A stretch of 23,063 nt of DNA, from IMG/VR virus record IMGVR_UViG_3300025632_000087, positions 1-23,063 of that record. One strand, 5' to 3'. This document shows positions 13,566 through 19,379 of the stretch, piece by piece. The stretch is from a virus. The notes beneath the pieces are model-generated. The model did no database searches. It saw nothing but the letters and a program-made list of their open reading frames with translations, and was not told the origin of the DNA. Position 1 is the first letter of the stretch. Every line of letters starts with the position of its first letter. A program made the translations under genes and the position numbers.

Positions 13566-13621
13566 TGCACAAATTTTGCACAAATTGTGCACAAATTTAT
13601 AGCAAACTTGCACAAAATTTA
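13566..13621. repeat. Helically phased iteron-like repeats
   Basis: TGCACAAATT-type words start at 13566, 13577, 13588 and 13609 (the last is TGCACAAAATT), with a degenerate copy at about 13599. Spacing is 11, 11 and 21 bp, close to one or two helical turns, so the sites face the same side of the DNA. This is the usual arrangement of initiator-binding iterons or of cooperative operators. A TTATACAAT word follows at 13619. Confidence 0.6.
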
Positions 13622-13673
13622 TACAATATTGCCAAAAAAACACACACAAAAAACAGTCTAGTATATGGCATAA

Positions 13674-14045
13674 TTACTCCTCATCGTATCTAATTGGTGG
13701 TAAAACTTTAGCGCTTGACATGTGCTTTTCAGCGGCATACTCAAAATTGTCACCATAAAAAATTACTGGTTCACCAACATACAATTTTTCATCATTGCTA
13801 AATTTTGCGTTATTCCATGATTCATCACCAGACATTTTCGACACACGCTGCTGCACGCTTTCATAAAAAGCATATATTAACTTAAGTGCTTCATTTTTTT
13901 CTTTTTCTGGGTGAACTGTTTTTTTAACTCTTTCAGCACAGTCTAATATTTTGTTCAGTGAAATGCTGGAGGGGGCCCCAGCAAGTCTCTTGTAAGTTGT
14001 ATAGCTTTTGGCTGTAGTTACAAATCTTTCTAATATGTGATGCAT
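13674..14045 (-). CDS. Hypothetical 123-aa protein
   Basis: I do not recognise this protein. It is predominantly helical and basic in its first two thirds (KSYTTYKRLAG, ILDCAERVKKTVHPEKEK), then has YVGEPVIFYGDNFEY and an acidic C-terminus. No membrane segment or catalytic motif is seen. GGAGAA precedes the ATG. It is the last gene of a group of small unknowns that leads into the origin-like region, a common place for early host-takeover genes in phages. Confidence 0.72.
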   Translation of the reverse strand: MHHILERFVTTAKSYTTYKRLAGAPSSISLNKILDCAERVKKTVHPEKEKNEALKLIYAFYESVQQRVSKMSGDESWNNAKFSNDEKLYVGEPVIFYGDNFEYAAEKHMSSAKVLPPIRYDEE

Positions 14046-14055
14046 AGTATTTCTC

Positions 14056-14157
14056 CTATTTATTACCTAAAATAACTTCGTCAATAAAAGCGCCAATGCA
14101 TAACAAAAGTAAGAATGGCATCATGTAAATCAAAACAATAAGTAAATTATCTAACAT
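14056..14157 (-). CDS. 33-aa single-pass membrane peptide
   Basis: A short ORF with AGGAG 8 nt before its ATG. The product begins MLDNLLIVLIYMMPFLLLL and has one continuous hydrophobic stretch of about 20 residues, then GAFIDEVILGNK. Its TAG stop is followed within 11 nt by the next gene's ATG and contributes to that gene's ribosome site. It is likely an inner-membrane peptide of unknown function. Confidence 0.6.
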   Translation of the reverse strand: MLDNLLIVLIYMMPFLLLLCIGAFIDEVILGNK

Positions 14158-14168
14158 TTTAATAGCTC

Positions 14169-14366
14169 CTAATGTGCTTGTTGTATGTCGTAAATTTCAA
14201 ACATAACATTGTCGTCTTCTTCGTAAGCCATGCTTGCTGAAACAATTCTAGCTGCATGATCTTTAGATGTAGCTTCAACGTTTAGTTCAACTTGTGTTTC
14301 GTATTCTGCTTCACCATCGTTGTTAATTAACAATTCTTTACATAACACTAAGTATTTATTAAACAT
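14169..14366 (-). CDS. Hypothetical acidic protein, 65 aa
   Basis: This unrecognised small protein has alternating beta-like segments (KYLVLCKELLI, YETQVELNVEA) and an acidic C-terminal half (AYEEDDNVMFEIYD). The pattern resembles short phage proteins with a single beta-alpha-beta domain. AAGGAG precedes the ATG, and the start overlaps the upstream 50-aa ORF by 8 nt. Net charge is strongly negative. Confidence 0.72.
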   Translation of the reverse strand: MFNKYLVLCKELLINNDGEAEYETQVELNVEATSKDHAARIVSASMAYEEDDNVMFEIYDIQQAH

Positions 14367-14511
14367 TATATTTCTCCTTGAGTAATTCGTAATTGTATAA
14401 GTCTATTATAGTATCATAATTGCAGTTGTGTTTACTAATTAAAGTTTGTACTCTTGCAATAAAACTTATGTTTGTTGGTACGTTGTATTTTACAAACAAT
14501 TGATCTAACAT
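14359..14511 (-). CDS. Small protein, 50 aa
   Basis: This ORF starts at an ATG in a TAATG overlap with the upstream 76-aa gene and ends 8 nt into the downstream 65-aa gene. It begins MLDQLFVKYNVPTNISFIAR and continues with TLISKHNC and TIIDLYNYELLKEKY. It fills exactly the gap between its neighbours in a coupled chain, which argues that it is expressed. No family recognised. Confidence 0.65.
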   Translation of the reverse strand: MLDQLFVKYNVPTNISFIARVQTLISKHNCNYDTIIDLYNYELLKEKYNV

Positions 14512-14741
14512 TACCGTTTCCTCAAATTGTCTTCAAAAACCCAACACTTTTGCTTACACCAAGTTCCAATGTGTCCAACATCGTTGTAGTAAAGCCATAA
14601 CAAAGTATATTGCTCTTCATCATCTTCGTTAAAGCTTCTTTCATAGTGCTTTTCTCTGTACACCTGTTGACCTGCTTGCAGTATTGATAGTTTTTGTTCA
14701 AAACCCCATTTGTTCATTCTTGCGTGCTGTGTAGCTTTCAT
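14511..14741 (-). CDS. Hypothetical 76-aa protein
   Basis: I do not recognise this basic, aromatic protein (MKATQHARMNKWGFEQKLS, VYREKHYERS, then LLWLYYNDVGHIGTWCKQKC). AAGGAG precedes the ATG with good spacing. It is the first gene of the minus-strand small-gene block and is divergent from the plus-strand unit at 14971, so its promoter should lie in 14742-14970. Confidence 0.72.
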   Translation of the reverse strand: MKATQHARMNKWGFEQKLSILQAGQQVYREKHYERSFNEDDEEQYTLLWLYYNDVGHIGTWCKQKCWVFEDNLRKR

Positions 14742-14764
14742 TATATATCTCCTTGTTGTTTTTA

Positions 14765-14788
14765 TGTTGGTTGTTTATTTATCCAACA
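14765..14788. repeat. Inverted repeat in divergent promoter region
   Basis: TGTTGG (14765-14770) and CCAACA (14783-14788) form 6-bp arms 12 bp apart, immediately upstream of the minus-strand gene's leader. It is a possible operator; the arms are short enough to occur by chance. Confidence 0.3.
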
Positions 14789-14846
14789 GAACCATTATCT
14801 CGTGTAATTATAAAAAAGTACAGTGTTTTATTAATTTATTTTAATG

Positions 14847-14861
14847 CAGCTGAAGCAGCTG
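14847..14861. promoter_or_regulatory. Paired CAGCTG motif in divergent intergenic region
   Basis: Two palindromic CAGCTG hexamers (14847-14852 and 14856-14861) are separated by AAG in a very AT-rich 229-bp divergent spacer (14742-14970). They also form GCAGCTG direct repeats 9 bp apart. This GC-rich island may be a regulator binding site controlling both transcription directions. No ORF is seen in the spacer. Confidence 0.4.
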
Positions 14862-14894
14862 TTAACACTATAGTAAAAATAATGTAATAAATGC

Positions 14895-14923
14895 TGTACA
14901 TATTTAATAATATATAGTATTAT
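14895..14923 (+). promoter_or_regulatory. Candidate sigma70-like promoter for plus-strand unit
   Basis: TGTACA (14895-14900), a 17-bp spacer and TATTAT (14918-14923) fit a housekeeping promoter and would start transcription about 40 nt before the ATG at 14971. The region is so AT-rich that other -10-like words exist; this is the best-spaced pair. Confidence 0.5.
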
Positions 14924-14970
14924 TTACCTAATGAATAAATAAATATTCATAAACACAAAGGAGATTTAAA

Positions 14971-15312
14971 ATGGACACAAACAGAATACACGGAATTTAT
15001 ATCACAGAAGATCAGGCATACGATTTAGCTTGCCGTGAAGAGTTTTTAAAAGCAACACCATACAACTTAGCTATTATGCAAATGCGTGAACATTGGAGCT
15101 CAGTTAGACAAGAAGAGCTTTATACCCCTACAATTGAGTTTAAAGTTCCTAGTTTAAAAACTGGTAGAAACAAAAAATTCTGGACAGACAGTGAAATTGT
15201 TTGGACAAAGGGATTAAATGGTTGGTGTACTGTGAAATCGCACATTAATTCACAGCATAATAACGCTGAATATGATGTACGTTCAGCATTAATTAAATTG
15301 GGAGTGGCGTAA
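14971..15312 (+). CDS. Plus-strand hypothetical protein, 113 aa
   Basis: This is the first of two plus-strand genes in the window. AAAGGAG lies 7-8 nt before the ATG. The product (MDTNRIHGIYITEDQAYDLA, SLKTGRNKKFWTDSEIVW, NNAEYDVRSALIKLGVA) has no recognised domain, membrane segment or cysteine cluster. A short spacer with another strong ribosome site leads to the 35-aa gene. Its isolated, oppositely directed unit with its own promoter region and terminator suggests expression timing different from the rest, for example an early host-interaction or control gene, but this is inference. Confidence 0.8.
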   Translation: MDTNRIHGIYITEDQAYDLACREEFLKATPYNLAIMQMREHWSSVRQEELYTPTIEFKVPSLKTGRNKKFWTDSEIVWTKGLNGWCTVKSHINSQHNNAEYDVRSALIKLGVA

Positions 15313-15336
15313 GCCACCCCTACAAAGGAGATACAC

Positions 15337-15444
15337 ATGGAGAAGCAATACGGAGATTATCACGGAGATGAAGATGAAATTGAATCAGACAAACAAGAGA
15401 AAGAAGATAATGATCCAAGGCATGAGCCAGGTCATGATTATTAA
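15337..15444 (+). CDS. Highly acidic 35-aa protein
   Basis: This short gene has AAAGGAG 6 nt before its ATG, directly after the 113-aa gene. The product begins MEKQYGDYHGDEDEIESD; 14 of 35 residues are Asp or Glu against 4 Lys/Arg, and there is almost no hydrophobic core, so it is probably disordered. Such acidic peptides can act as DNA mimics or bind basic host proteins, but no family is recognised. It ends 10 nt before the bidirectional terminator. Confidence 0.75.
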   Translation: MEKQYGDYHGDEDEIESDKQEKEDNDPRHEPGHDY

Positions 15445-15454
15445 AATTTAGTGT

Positions 15455-15482
15455 AAAAAAAAGCCTCACAAGGAGGCTTTTT
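15455..15482. terminator. Bidirectional intrinsic terminator
   Basis: A run of eight A, stem GCCTC (15463-15467), loop ACAAG, stem GAGGC (15473-15477), then TTTTT. A/T runs on both sides extend the stem and give a U-tract in either direction. It ends the plus-strand unit and the convergent minus-strand transcript. The minus-strand gene's TGA (15466-15468) lies inside the stem. Confidence 0.85.
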
Positions 15483-15693
15483 CTTTCCAAATAATCTGCA
15501 ACCAATAGTTTATCTTGTCAACTCGATCTTTATTTTTTAGTTGACTGACAAACTGTCGCCTGCTATCTGTTGGTTTTTTACTTAAATTCAGCGCTTCACA
15601 ATAAAGCATATATTCCTTGCTCCATGTATCAGTTTCAGTGCCGTCTGGTAAAACTATTTCCTTTGCGTTATGCCATTTGTAATGTGTACTCAT
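15466..15693 (-). CDS. Hypothetical 75-aa protein
   Basis: I do not recognise this small basic protein (MSTHYKWHNAKEIVLPDGTE, SKEYMLYCEALNLSKKP, INYWLQIIWKEKASL). It starts in an ATGA overlap (15690-15693) with the exonuclease gene and has no ribosome site of its own, so it depends on coupling. Its last codons and stop are part of the bidirectional terminator, making it the final gene of the late minus-strand operon. Confidence 0.75.
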   Translation of the reverse strand: MSTHYKWHNAKEIVLPDGTETDTWSKEYMLYCEALNLSKKPTDSRRQFVSQLKNKDRVDKINYWLQIIWKEKASL

Positions 15694-16439
15694 ATTGTTA
15701 CTACCGTACCCTTTCTTTTTAAGTCTTTAATTGAGTTAGTAGACTTAGAATGAGCATAACAGTTATTACACTTGTACCTTTGGTAACTTGTAGTTCTGTT
15801 TCTTTGTATACCATTTTTCATTAAATCATGACTGCCGCAACTTGGACAAACATCGTTATGAGAATGATTGTTATAATTGAATGGTGTAACAATCCAACCT
15901 TTTAATTTTTCGTATAATTTTTCAGTTAACACAACATCTTGCTTATTATATTTTTTCATAAGTTTCCATGCGGTGCTATCATCTTCTAAGCATTTTTGCC
16001 AAAGCTCAAAGCCTTGATGACTAGTTTTTTTTCCTAAACCAAGCTCTTGTGAAACATGATCTAATTTATTCGATAAAAATCTAAACTTATTTTTAACGGT
16101 TTTTAATAGATCAATATTTTTATATGGACTTGGTGGAGGCAAACCCTCAAGTATAAACTCTTTATGAAGTATTTTCATATCAAAGTTTTGGCTGTTATAA
16201 CCAACAACAGCGTCTGCCTCATCAAGTAAAGCCCAAGCTTTTTTTACCATAGCTTTATGCGTGTGCTCTTGGTTTGAGTGAAATATAATATTTTTCGTGC
16301 CATGCCATTTTGCAGCAAAGCATATTAATTTAGACGTATCAATTAACTGTGATAATGATATATTTACATCAAATAATTTCCACATGTAACCGGACGCTGG
16401 TGCTGTCTCAATATCGAGTACCAGAATTTTTGGTTTCAT
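15690..16439 (-). CDS. DEDDy 3'-5' exonuclease with C-terminal zinc ribbon
   Basis: The N-terminal ~185 residues are a DnaQ/PolB-type exonuclease: LDIETAP (Asp9, Glu11), VVGYNSQNFDMKIL (Asp87) and KKYNKQDVVLTEKLY (Tyr164, Asp168), a complete DEDDy set. The C-terminal part has CPSCGSHD (Cys198, Cys201) and YKCNNC (Cys224, Cys227), a zinc ribbon likely to bind DNA or RNA. No polymerase domain is attached. At 249 aa it resembles stand-alone predicted PolB-related exonucleases. It lies between the lysis cassette and a terminator, away from the replication block. The ribosome site is weak (GGGAAA). Confidence 0.87.
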   Translation of the reverse strand: MKPKILVLDIETAPASGYMWKLFDVNISLSQLIDTSKLICFAAKWHGTKNIIFHSNQEHTHKAMVKKAWALLDEADAVVGYNSQNFDMKILHKEFILEGLPPPSPYKNIDLLKTVKNKFRFLSNKLDHVSQELGLGKKTSHQGFELWQKCLEDDSTAWKLMKKYNKQDVVLTEKLYEKLKGWIVTPFNYNNHSHNDVCPSCGSHDLMKNGIQRNRTTSYQRYKCNNCYAHSKSTNSIKDLKRKGTVVTI

Positions 16440-16465
16440 TTTATTTCCCGTTTGTTAAAAAAGCA

Positions 16466-16485
16466 TTACATATACTTATATGTAA
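16466..16485. promoter_or_regulatory. Perfect AT palindrome before exonuclease gene
   Basis: TTACATATA and TATATGTAA form 9-bp arms around CT in the 50-bp gap between the endolysin and exonuclease genes. Similar AT words occur at 4820-4834 and 13483-13497 upstream of other genes. It may be a regulator site or promoter element; AT-rich composition raises the chance level. Confidence 0.4.
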
Positions 16486-16489
16486 AGAT

Positions 16490-16930
16490 TTAAGTGTATG
16501 ATTTTACTCCACTTTTATCTATTACAAACGTTTGTCTACGCGGCGCTTCGTTTGTTGCTGGAAAAGAAATATGTATCCAAGAATTAAATTCCATAATTAA
16601 TTGCTCGTATTCTATACTTGACTCAGAAATGGCATGCATAACATCATTGATTGTGCCATAACTAGGGCAAGAAAAATCGGCAGCAAGTCCCATTACGTGG
16701 CGTGAAGTATCTTTTGATCTAAGTGCACGGTTTAGTTCTAAGCTACGAAAACCACTAGATATACGAATAGCATGTCCATCAAGTTTAGTGCGGACAAGTT
16801 CTAATCCTTCAGCAAGTATTTGTAAATTTCTTAAAGCCTCTTCATGTGGCGTGTTATCTATACCAAGCCTTGCAGCTGTGTCGCTATGTGTTAGCTCTTC
16901 TAATGTAAAGTGTGGTGTAAGTCTTGTCAT
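16490..16930 (-). CDS. Endolysin, M15-type D-Ala-D-Ala/L-Ala-D-Glu peptidase
   Basis: This is a zinc peptidase that cuts cell-wall peptides at lysis. HFTLEELTHSDTAARLGIDN is the typical N-terminus of the Peptidase_M15_3 family. The zinc ligands are visible as SRHVMGLAADF (His78, Asp85) and WIHISF (His120). Its 146 aa is normal for a single-domain endolysin. It has no signal peptide, so release depends on the holin encoded just upstream, with which it overlaps (ATGA, 16927-16930). Confidence 0.93.
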   Translation of the reverse strand: MTRLTPHFTLEELTHSDTAARLGIDNTPHEEALRNLQILAEGLELVRTKLDGHAIRISSGFRSLELNRALRSKDTSRHVMGLAADFSCPSYGTINDVMHAISESSIEYEQLIMEFNSWIHISFPATNEAPRRQTFVIDKSGVKSYT

Positions 16931-17298
16931 TTAGTTAATCCATTTTTCTTTTCGTATGAACGTAATCCGCCTAATCCAAGCATACCCATTAAGACTGGCA
17001 ACATAGTAGAGGTGTCAGCCTGTGGTACTATTATACCTAACGGATGAAGTAAAGGCGATACCAAAAAATTTATAGTAAATCCTGCTACACATACCCATCC
17101 AACGGCTGGTCGCCAACCCGATTGAAACCATCTGCCTTTAGCGTCCTCTTGGTTGACAGCTATCTGTGCTAAGGCTATCTCATGGGCTTGTTTCTCTGCT
17201 AGTGTAGATATCTCAAAGGCTAGTTTTTGTTTAGTGTCGGCATCAGGTATAAACTTATCTAGTATTGCTGCGACTGGTGCTATAAGGGCTGATAACAT
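16927..17298 (-). CDS. Holin, 3TM type
   Basis: A 123-aa membrane protein with a hydrophobic N-terminus (MLSALIAPVAAIL), a central amphipathic helix, the hallmark GRWFQSGWRPAVGW, then a membrane segment and a hydrophobic MLPVLMGMLGLGG near the C-terminus. This matches the 3TM holin family of phages and gene transfer agents. I place the start at the ATG at 17298: it forms TAATG with the stop of the 30-aa ORF and has GGATGGA 6-7 nt upstream; the frame reaches an ATG at 17325 without a good ribosome site. It permeabilises the inner membrane for the endolysin. Confidence 0.88.
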   Translation of the reverse strand: MLSALIAPVAAILDKFIPDADTKQKLAFEISTLAEKQAHEIALAQIAVNQEDAKGRWFQSGWRPAVGWVCVAGFTINFLVSPLLHPLGIIVPQADTSTMLPVLMGMLGLGGLRSYEKKNGLTK

Positions 17299-17390
17299 TA
17301 GTAAATCCATCCATATAATATACAAGCAAGAATAGGGCTAATAGGTAGCACTGCTAGTAGGGTGAGTATTGCAAGAAAAATCTTACGCAT
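17298..17390 (-). CDS. 30-aa hydrophobic lysis-cassette peptide
   Basis: Start MRKIFLAILTLLAVLPI gives a positively charged N-terminus and a hydrophobic helix; it then has SPILAC, loosely like a lipobox (ILAC), and ends ILYGWIY. It overlaps the 26-aa ORF by 8 nt and the holin by TAATG. It could be a signal-anchor membrane peptide, antiholin, or a minimal lipoprotein; it is shorter than any spanin I know. Confidence 0.6.
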   Translation of the reverse strand: MRKIFLAILTLLAVLPISPILACILYGWIY

Positions 17391-17463
17391 GAGCAATGAT
17401 GGCATAGCAGTAGCTCCATAATAATACGATTGCAAAACAAATAATGACAGTAGTTTCTTTCAT
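17383..17463 (-). CDS. 26-aa transmembrane peptide
   Basis: Coupled by ATGA (17460-17463) to the 60-aa gene and overlapping the next ORF by 8 nt. The product begins MKETTVIICFAIVLLWSYCY and is nearly all one membrane helix. No independent ribosome site is clear, so expression would rely on reinitiation. A role in lysis timing is inferred from position only. Confidence 0.55.
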   Translation of the reverse strand: MKETTVIICFAIVLLWSYCYAIIAHA

Positions 17464-17642
17464 AGCCCACCCAAACTAATTAAGACTTTTATTAATAAGA
17501 ATACGATGCCTGCAAATACTGCCATGATAATCTTTTCCATCCTAGCAAGTCGTGCATTAATACCTTCATAACGAATGGCACAAACTTCTTCATGCGTATG
17601 TAAGTCTGCTTTTACTTCATGTACTTGGTTAGTTGATGCCAT
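17460..17642 (-). CDS. 60-aa coiled-coil/TM lysis accessory protein
   Basis: The N-terminal half is polar and helical (HEVKADLHTHEEVCAIRYEG, INARLARMEK), followed by one membrane helix (IIMAVFAGIVFLLIKVLIS). This resembles XhlA-type hemolysin/holin-associated proteins found before phage holins. AAAGGA precedes the ATG, which overlaps the stop of the 20-aa ORF (TAATG). It likely sits in the inner membrane with the coiled coil in the cytoplasm. Confidence 0.78.
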   Translation of the reverse strand: MASTNQVHEVKADLHTHEEVCAIRYEGINARLARMEKIIMAVFAGIVFLLIKVLISLGGL

Positions 17643-17704
17643 TATTTTCCTTTAGGTGCGTTATATAAATTGATTGGGGGTAATGTAAGTTCTTGCCACA
17701 TCAT
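17642..17704 (-). CDS. 20-aa micro-ORF PPINLYN
   Basis: The ORF begins 3 nt after the stop of the 553-aa virion gene, has AGG about 7 nt before a double ATG, and ends in TAATG with the 60-aa gene. It encodes MMWQELTLPPINLYN then APKGK. The gap has no other content and the coupling on the downstream side is exact. The peptide is not hydrophobic. Function unknown; it may be a conserved micropeptide or only a coupling leader. Confidence 0.5.
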   Translation of the reverse strand: MMWQELTLPPINLYNAPKGK

Positions 17705-17707
17705 TAC

Positions 17708-19369
17708 TTACCTAAGTTCATTTTGTTGTGATGAAATTGCTCCAGCAGCAGGTGCAATTTTTTCTAATATTGCTCTTATTTCTTTGGCCACGGCACCACT
17801 TTGTATTAACTTTCTAACTGCTTGTTGACCAGGTTTTGAATACAATCCCCACAGTACCGCTGGAGTCATCAATGCTTTACTTGTAAGGCCTTCTGTTTGT
17901 GTTCCTGCATACGCTGAGCCACCAAGAACGCCAGGCATCAGTTGACTTGCCACTGCTATGTTTCCAGCTGTGCCAGAGTCAGGGTTTGTAGTTTTAAATA
18001 TATCTTCTACAGATTTTGCTCTTTGAGACATTGGGCCTTGTAAAGTTGCTTTTTCAATACGAGTACCACTTTTGCCTAAACCTTTTGCCGCGTTTGCTGC
18101 TAATTGTTTTGGTGTAAATGCTCCACCAATACCACCACTTCCAACAGCACCTTGAAACTGTGCAATACCTTGGAAGGCTTTATCAGTAGCATCTAATGCT
18201 GGTTTAAACTTAGGGTTTTGAAATACAAGTTCGTCTTTCATTAACTCTGTTAGACGTTTCATTGGGTCGCTTAACGCTACATCGTCTACGTCTTTTGGAT
18301 CTAGTGTGTAGTACTTTGATCTTTCTTTTAAATTTTTGCTAATCATTTTAATACCAGCACCTTCTCTGCCTTTTTTTCCAATGGCTCGTTTTAAAACGTT
18401 AGCCTCTTGCCTAAGTCTTTTTATAGATTTGTCAGTTAGCCCATCAGACTCTTCTTTTAAAAATGTATTTAATCGTTTGTTAAACTCTTTTTTAAGAGTT
18501 GGTGTTGTGTTTATTTTTAAATTAGGCAATATAGACTCGTATGCCTCGCCAGCTGCGTCTTGTGCAAATTTTGCCGCTTGGTTTATATCTAGGTTATCTG
18601 GAAGTTTTTTGCCTAGCGGTTTTAATACGTCGTCAGCAATAACTTTGTTCCAATCAGCTAGCGCTTCTACGCGCCTCTCTTTTATACCAGGTATAACTGC
18701 TCCAGCTTTTTGTTCTAACCAATTAGCTGCTCCACCCATTGACTGACCTGGCGTTAATTTTACGCCTTGGTCGTATAAAGCTTGAGCTCCTTGTTTTAGT
18801 TTTGGAGCAACTACCTGACCAACTCCGCTGACTAATTTAGACGCTGCTCCACCAAACCCAGCACCATACATTGATTGCTCTGGTACATCAGAAAGCTCTT
18901 CAGCTTGTCCAGCACCGTAAAGCGCACCATAACCAGCTCCTTGAGCAGTAGGGCCTTTTAGTAACCCAGGTATTTTTTTTGCACCCTGTTTAAGAGCTTG
19001 TTTACCAACACCAGCTGCAAAGCCACCAGGAACAACAAGTCCACCAGCAAGCTCTAATCCCATAGCTGTTTTAGGGTTTTGCCTACTAAACTCGTCGCCT
19101 TGTGCTCTAAGCCTGTCTCTTGCTTGTTGATAGGTTTCGTCACTAAGAGCTGATTTAATACCAGCTTCTATTTCGTCAGCAAAGCCAAATGTTAAACCTT
19201 GCGCTGCCTTGCGTGCACCCTCAGCAACTGTATTAATTTCTGGTCGGTTTTTTGCTTCGTACAATATCTTTGCTTGTTTTATAACTTCTTCTTTTGAAGC
19301 GCCCTCTGGCCCATTGACTTTTATTTGCTCGCCACCTGGGATGTTTACTGTGTACGTTTTATTAGCCAT
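17708..19369 (-). CDS. Internal virion / DNA-ejection protein, 553 aa
   Basis: The N-terminus (YTVNIPGGEQIKVNGPEG, then EEVIKQAK) and the following GLTFGFADEIEAGIKSALSD and DRLRAQGDEFSRQNPKTA are typical of phage ejection or internal core proteins found near tail genes in marine podoviruses. Then come glycine/alanine-rich, mildly hydrophobic stretches (LAGGLVVPGGFAAGVG; GAGYGALYGAGQAE) and a lysine-rich helical region to about residue 400. Such amphipathic Gly/Ala stretches suit proteins that insert into the envelope when DNA enters. AAAGGA precedes the ATG. The exact counterpart of T7 gp14-16 is unclear. Confidence 0.75.
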   Translation of the reverse strand: MANKTYTVNIPGGEQIKVNGPEGASKEEVIKQAKILYEAKNRPEINTVAEGARKAAQGLTFGFADEIEAGIKSALSDETYQQARDRLRAQGDEFSRQNPKTAMGLELAGGLVVPGGFAAGVGKQALKQGAKKIPGLLKGPTAQGAGYGALYGAGQAEELSDVPEQSMYGAGFGGAASKLVSGVGQVVAPKLKQGAQALYDQGVKLTPGQSMGGAANWLEQKAGAVIPGIKERRVEALADWNKVIADDVLKPLGKKLPDNLDINQAAKFAQDAAGEAYESILPNLKINTTPTLKKEFNKRLNTFLKEESDGLTDKSIKRLRQEANVLKRAIGKKGREGAGIKMISKNLKERSKYYTLDPKDVDDVALSDPMKRLTELMKDELVFQNPKFKPALDATDKAFQGIAQFQGAVGSGGIGGAFTPKQLAANAAKGLGKSGTRIEKATLQGPMSQRAKSVEDIFKTTNPDSGTAGNIAVASQLMPGVLGGSAYAGTQTEGLTSKALMTPAVLWGLYSKPGQQAVRKLIQSGAVAKEIRAILEKIAPAAGAISSQQNELR

Positions 19370-19379
19370 TATTTTCCTT

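Larger units (their letters stand above)
13384..13673. other. Non-coding regulatory/origin-like region
   Basis: This is a 290-bp, very AT-rich gap in an otherwise packed genome. It contains a 7-bp tandem repeat TTCTTAG x3 (13410-13430), a perfect 7-bp hairpin AGTGAAT/ATTCACT with loop TTAG (13439-13456), an AT palindrome (13483-13497), an 11-bp bulged inverted repeat (13517-13553) and iteron-like TGCACAAATT repeats (13566-13621). No ORF with a credible start was seen. It precedes the replication-protein gene, so it is a candidate replication origin and promoter region. Confidence 0.6.

Noticed and set aside
13566-13621. CRISPR-like array
   Set aside because: The repeats are 10-12 bp with no spacers of regular 30-40 bp length; iteron or operator is the better reading.
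18336-18746. 136-codon plus-strand open frame
   Set aside because: It lies wholly antisense within the 553-aa virion gene, with no ribosome site or recognisable protein pattern.
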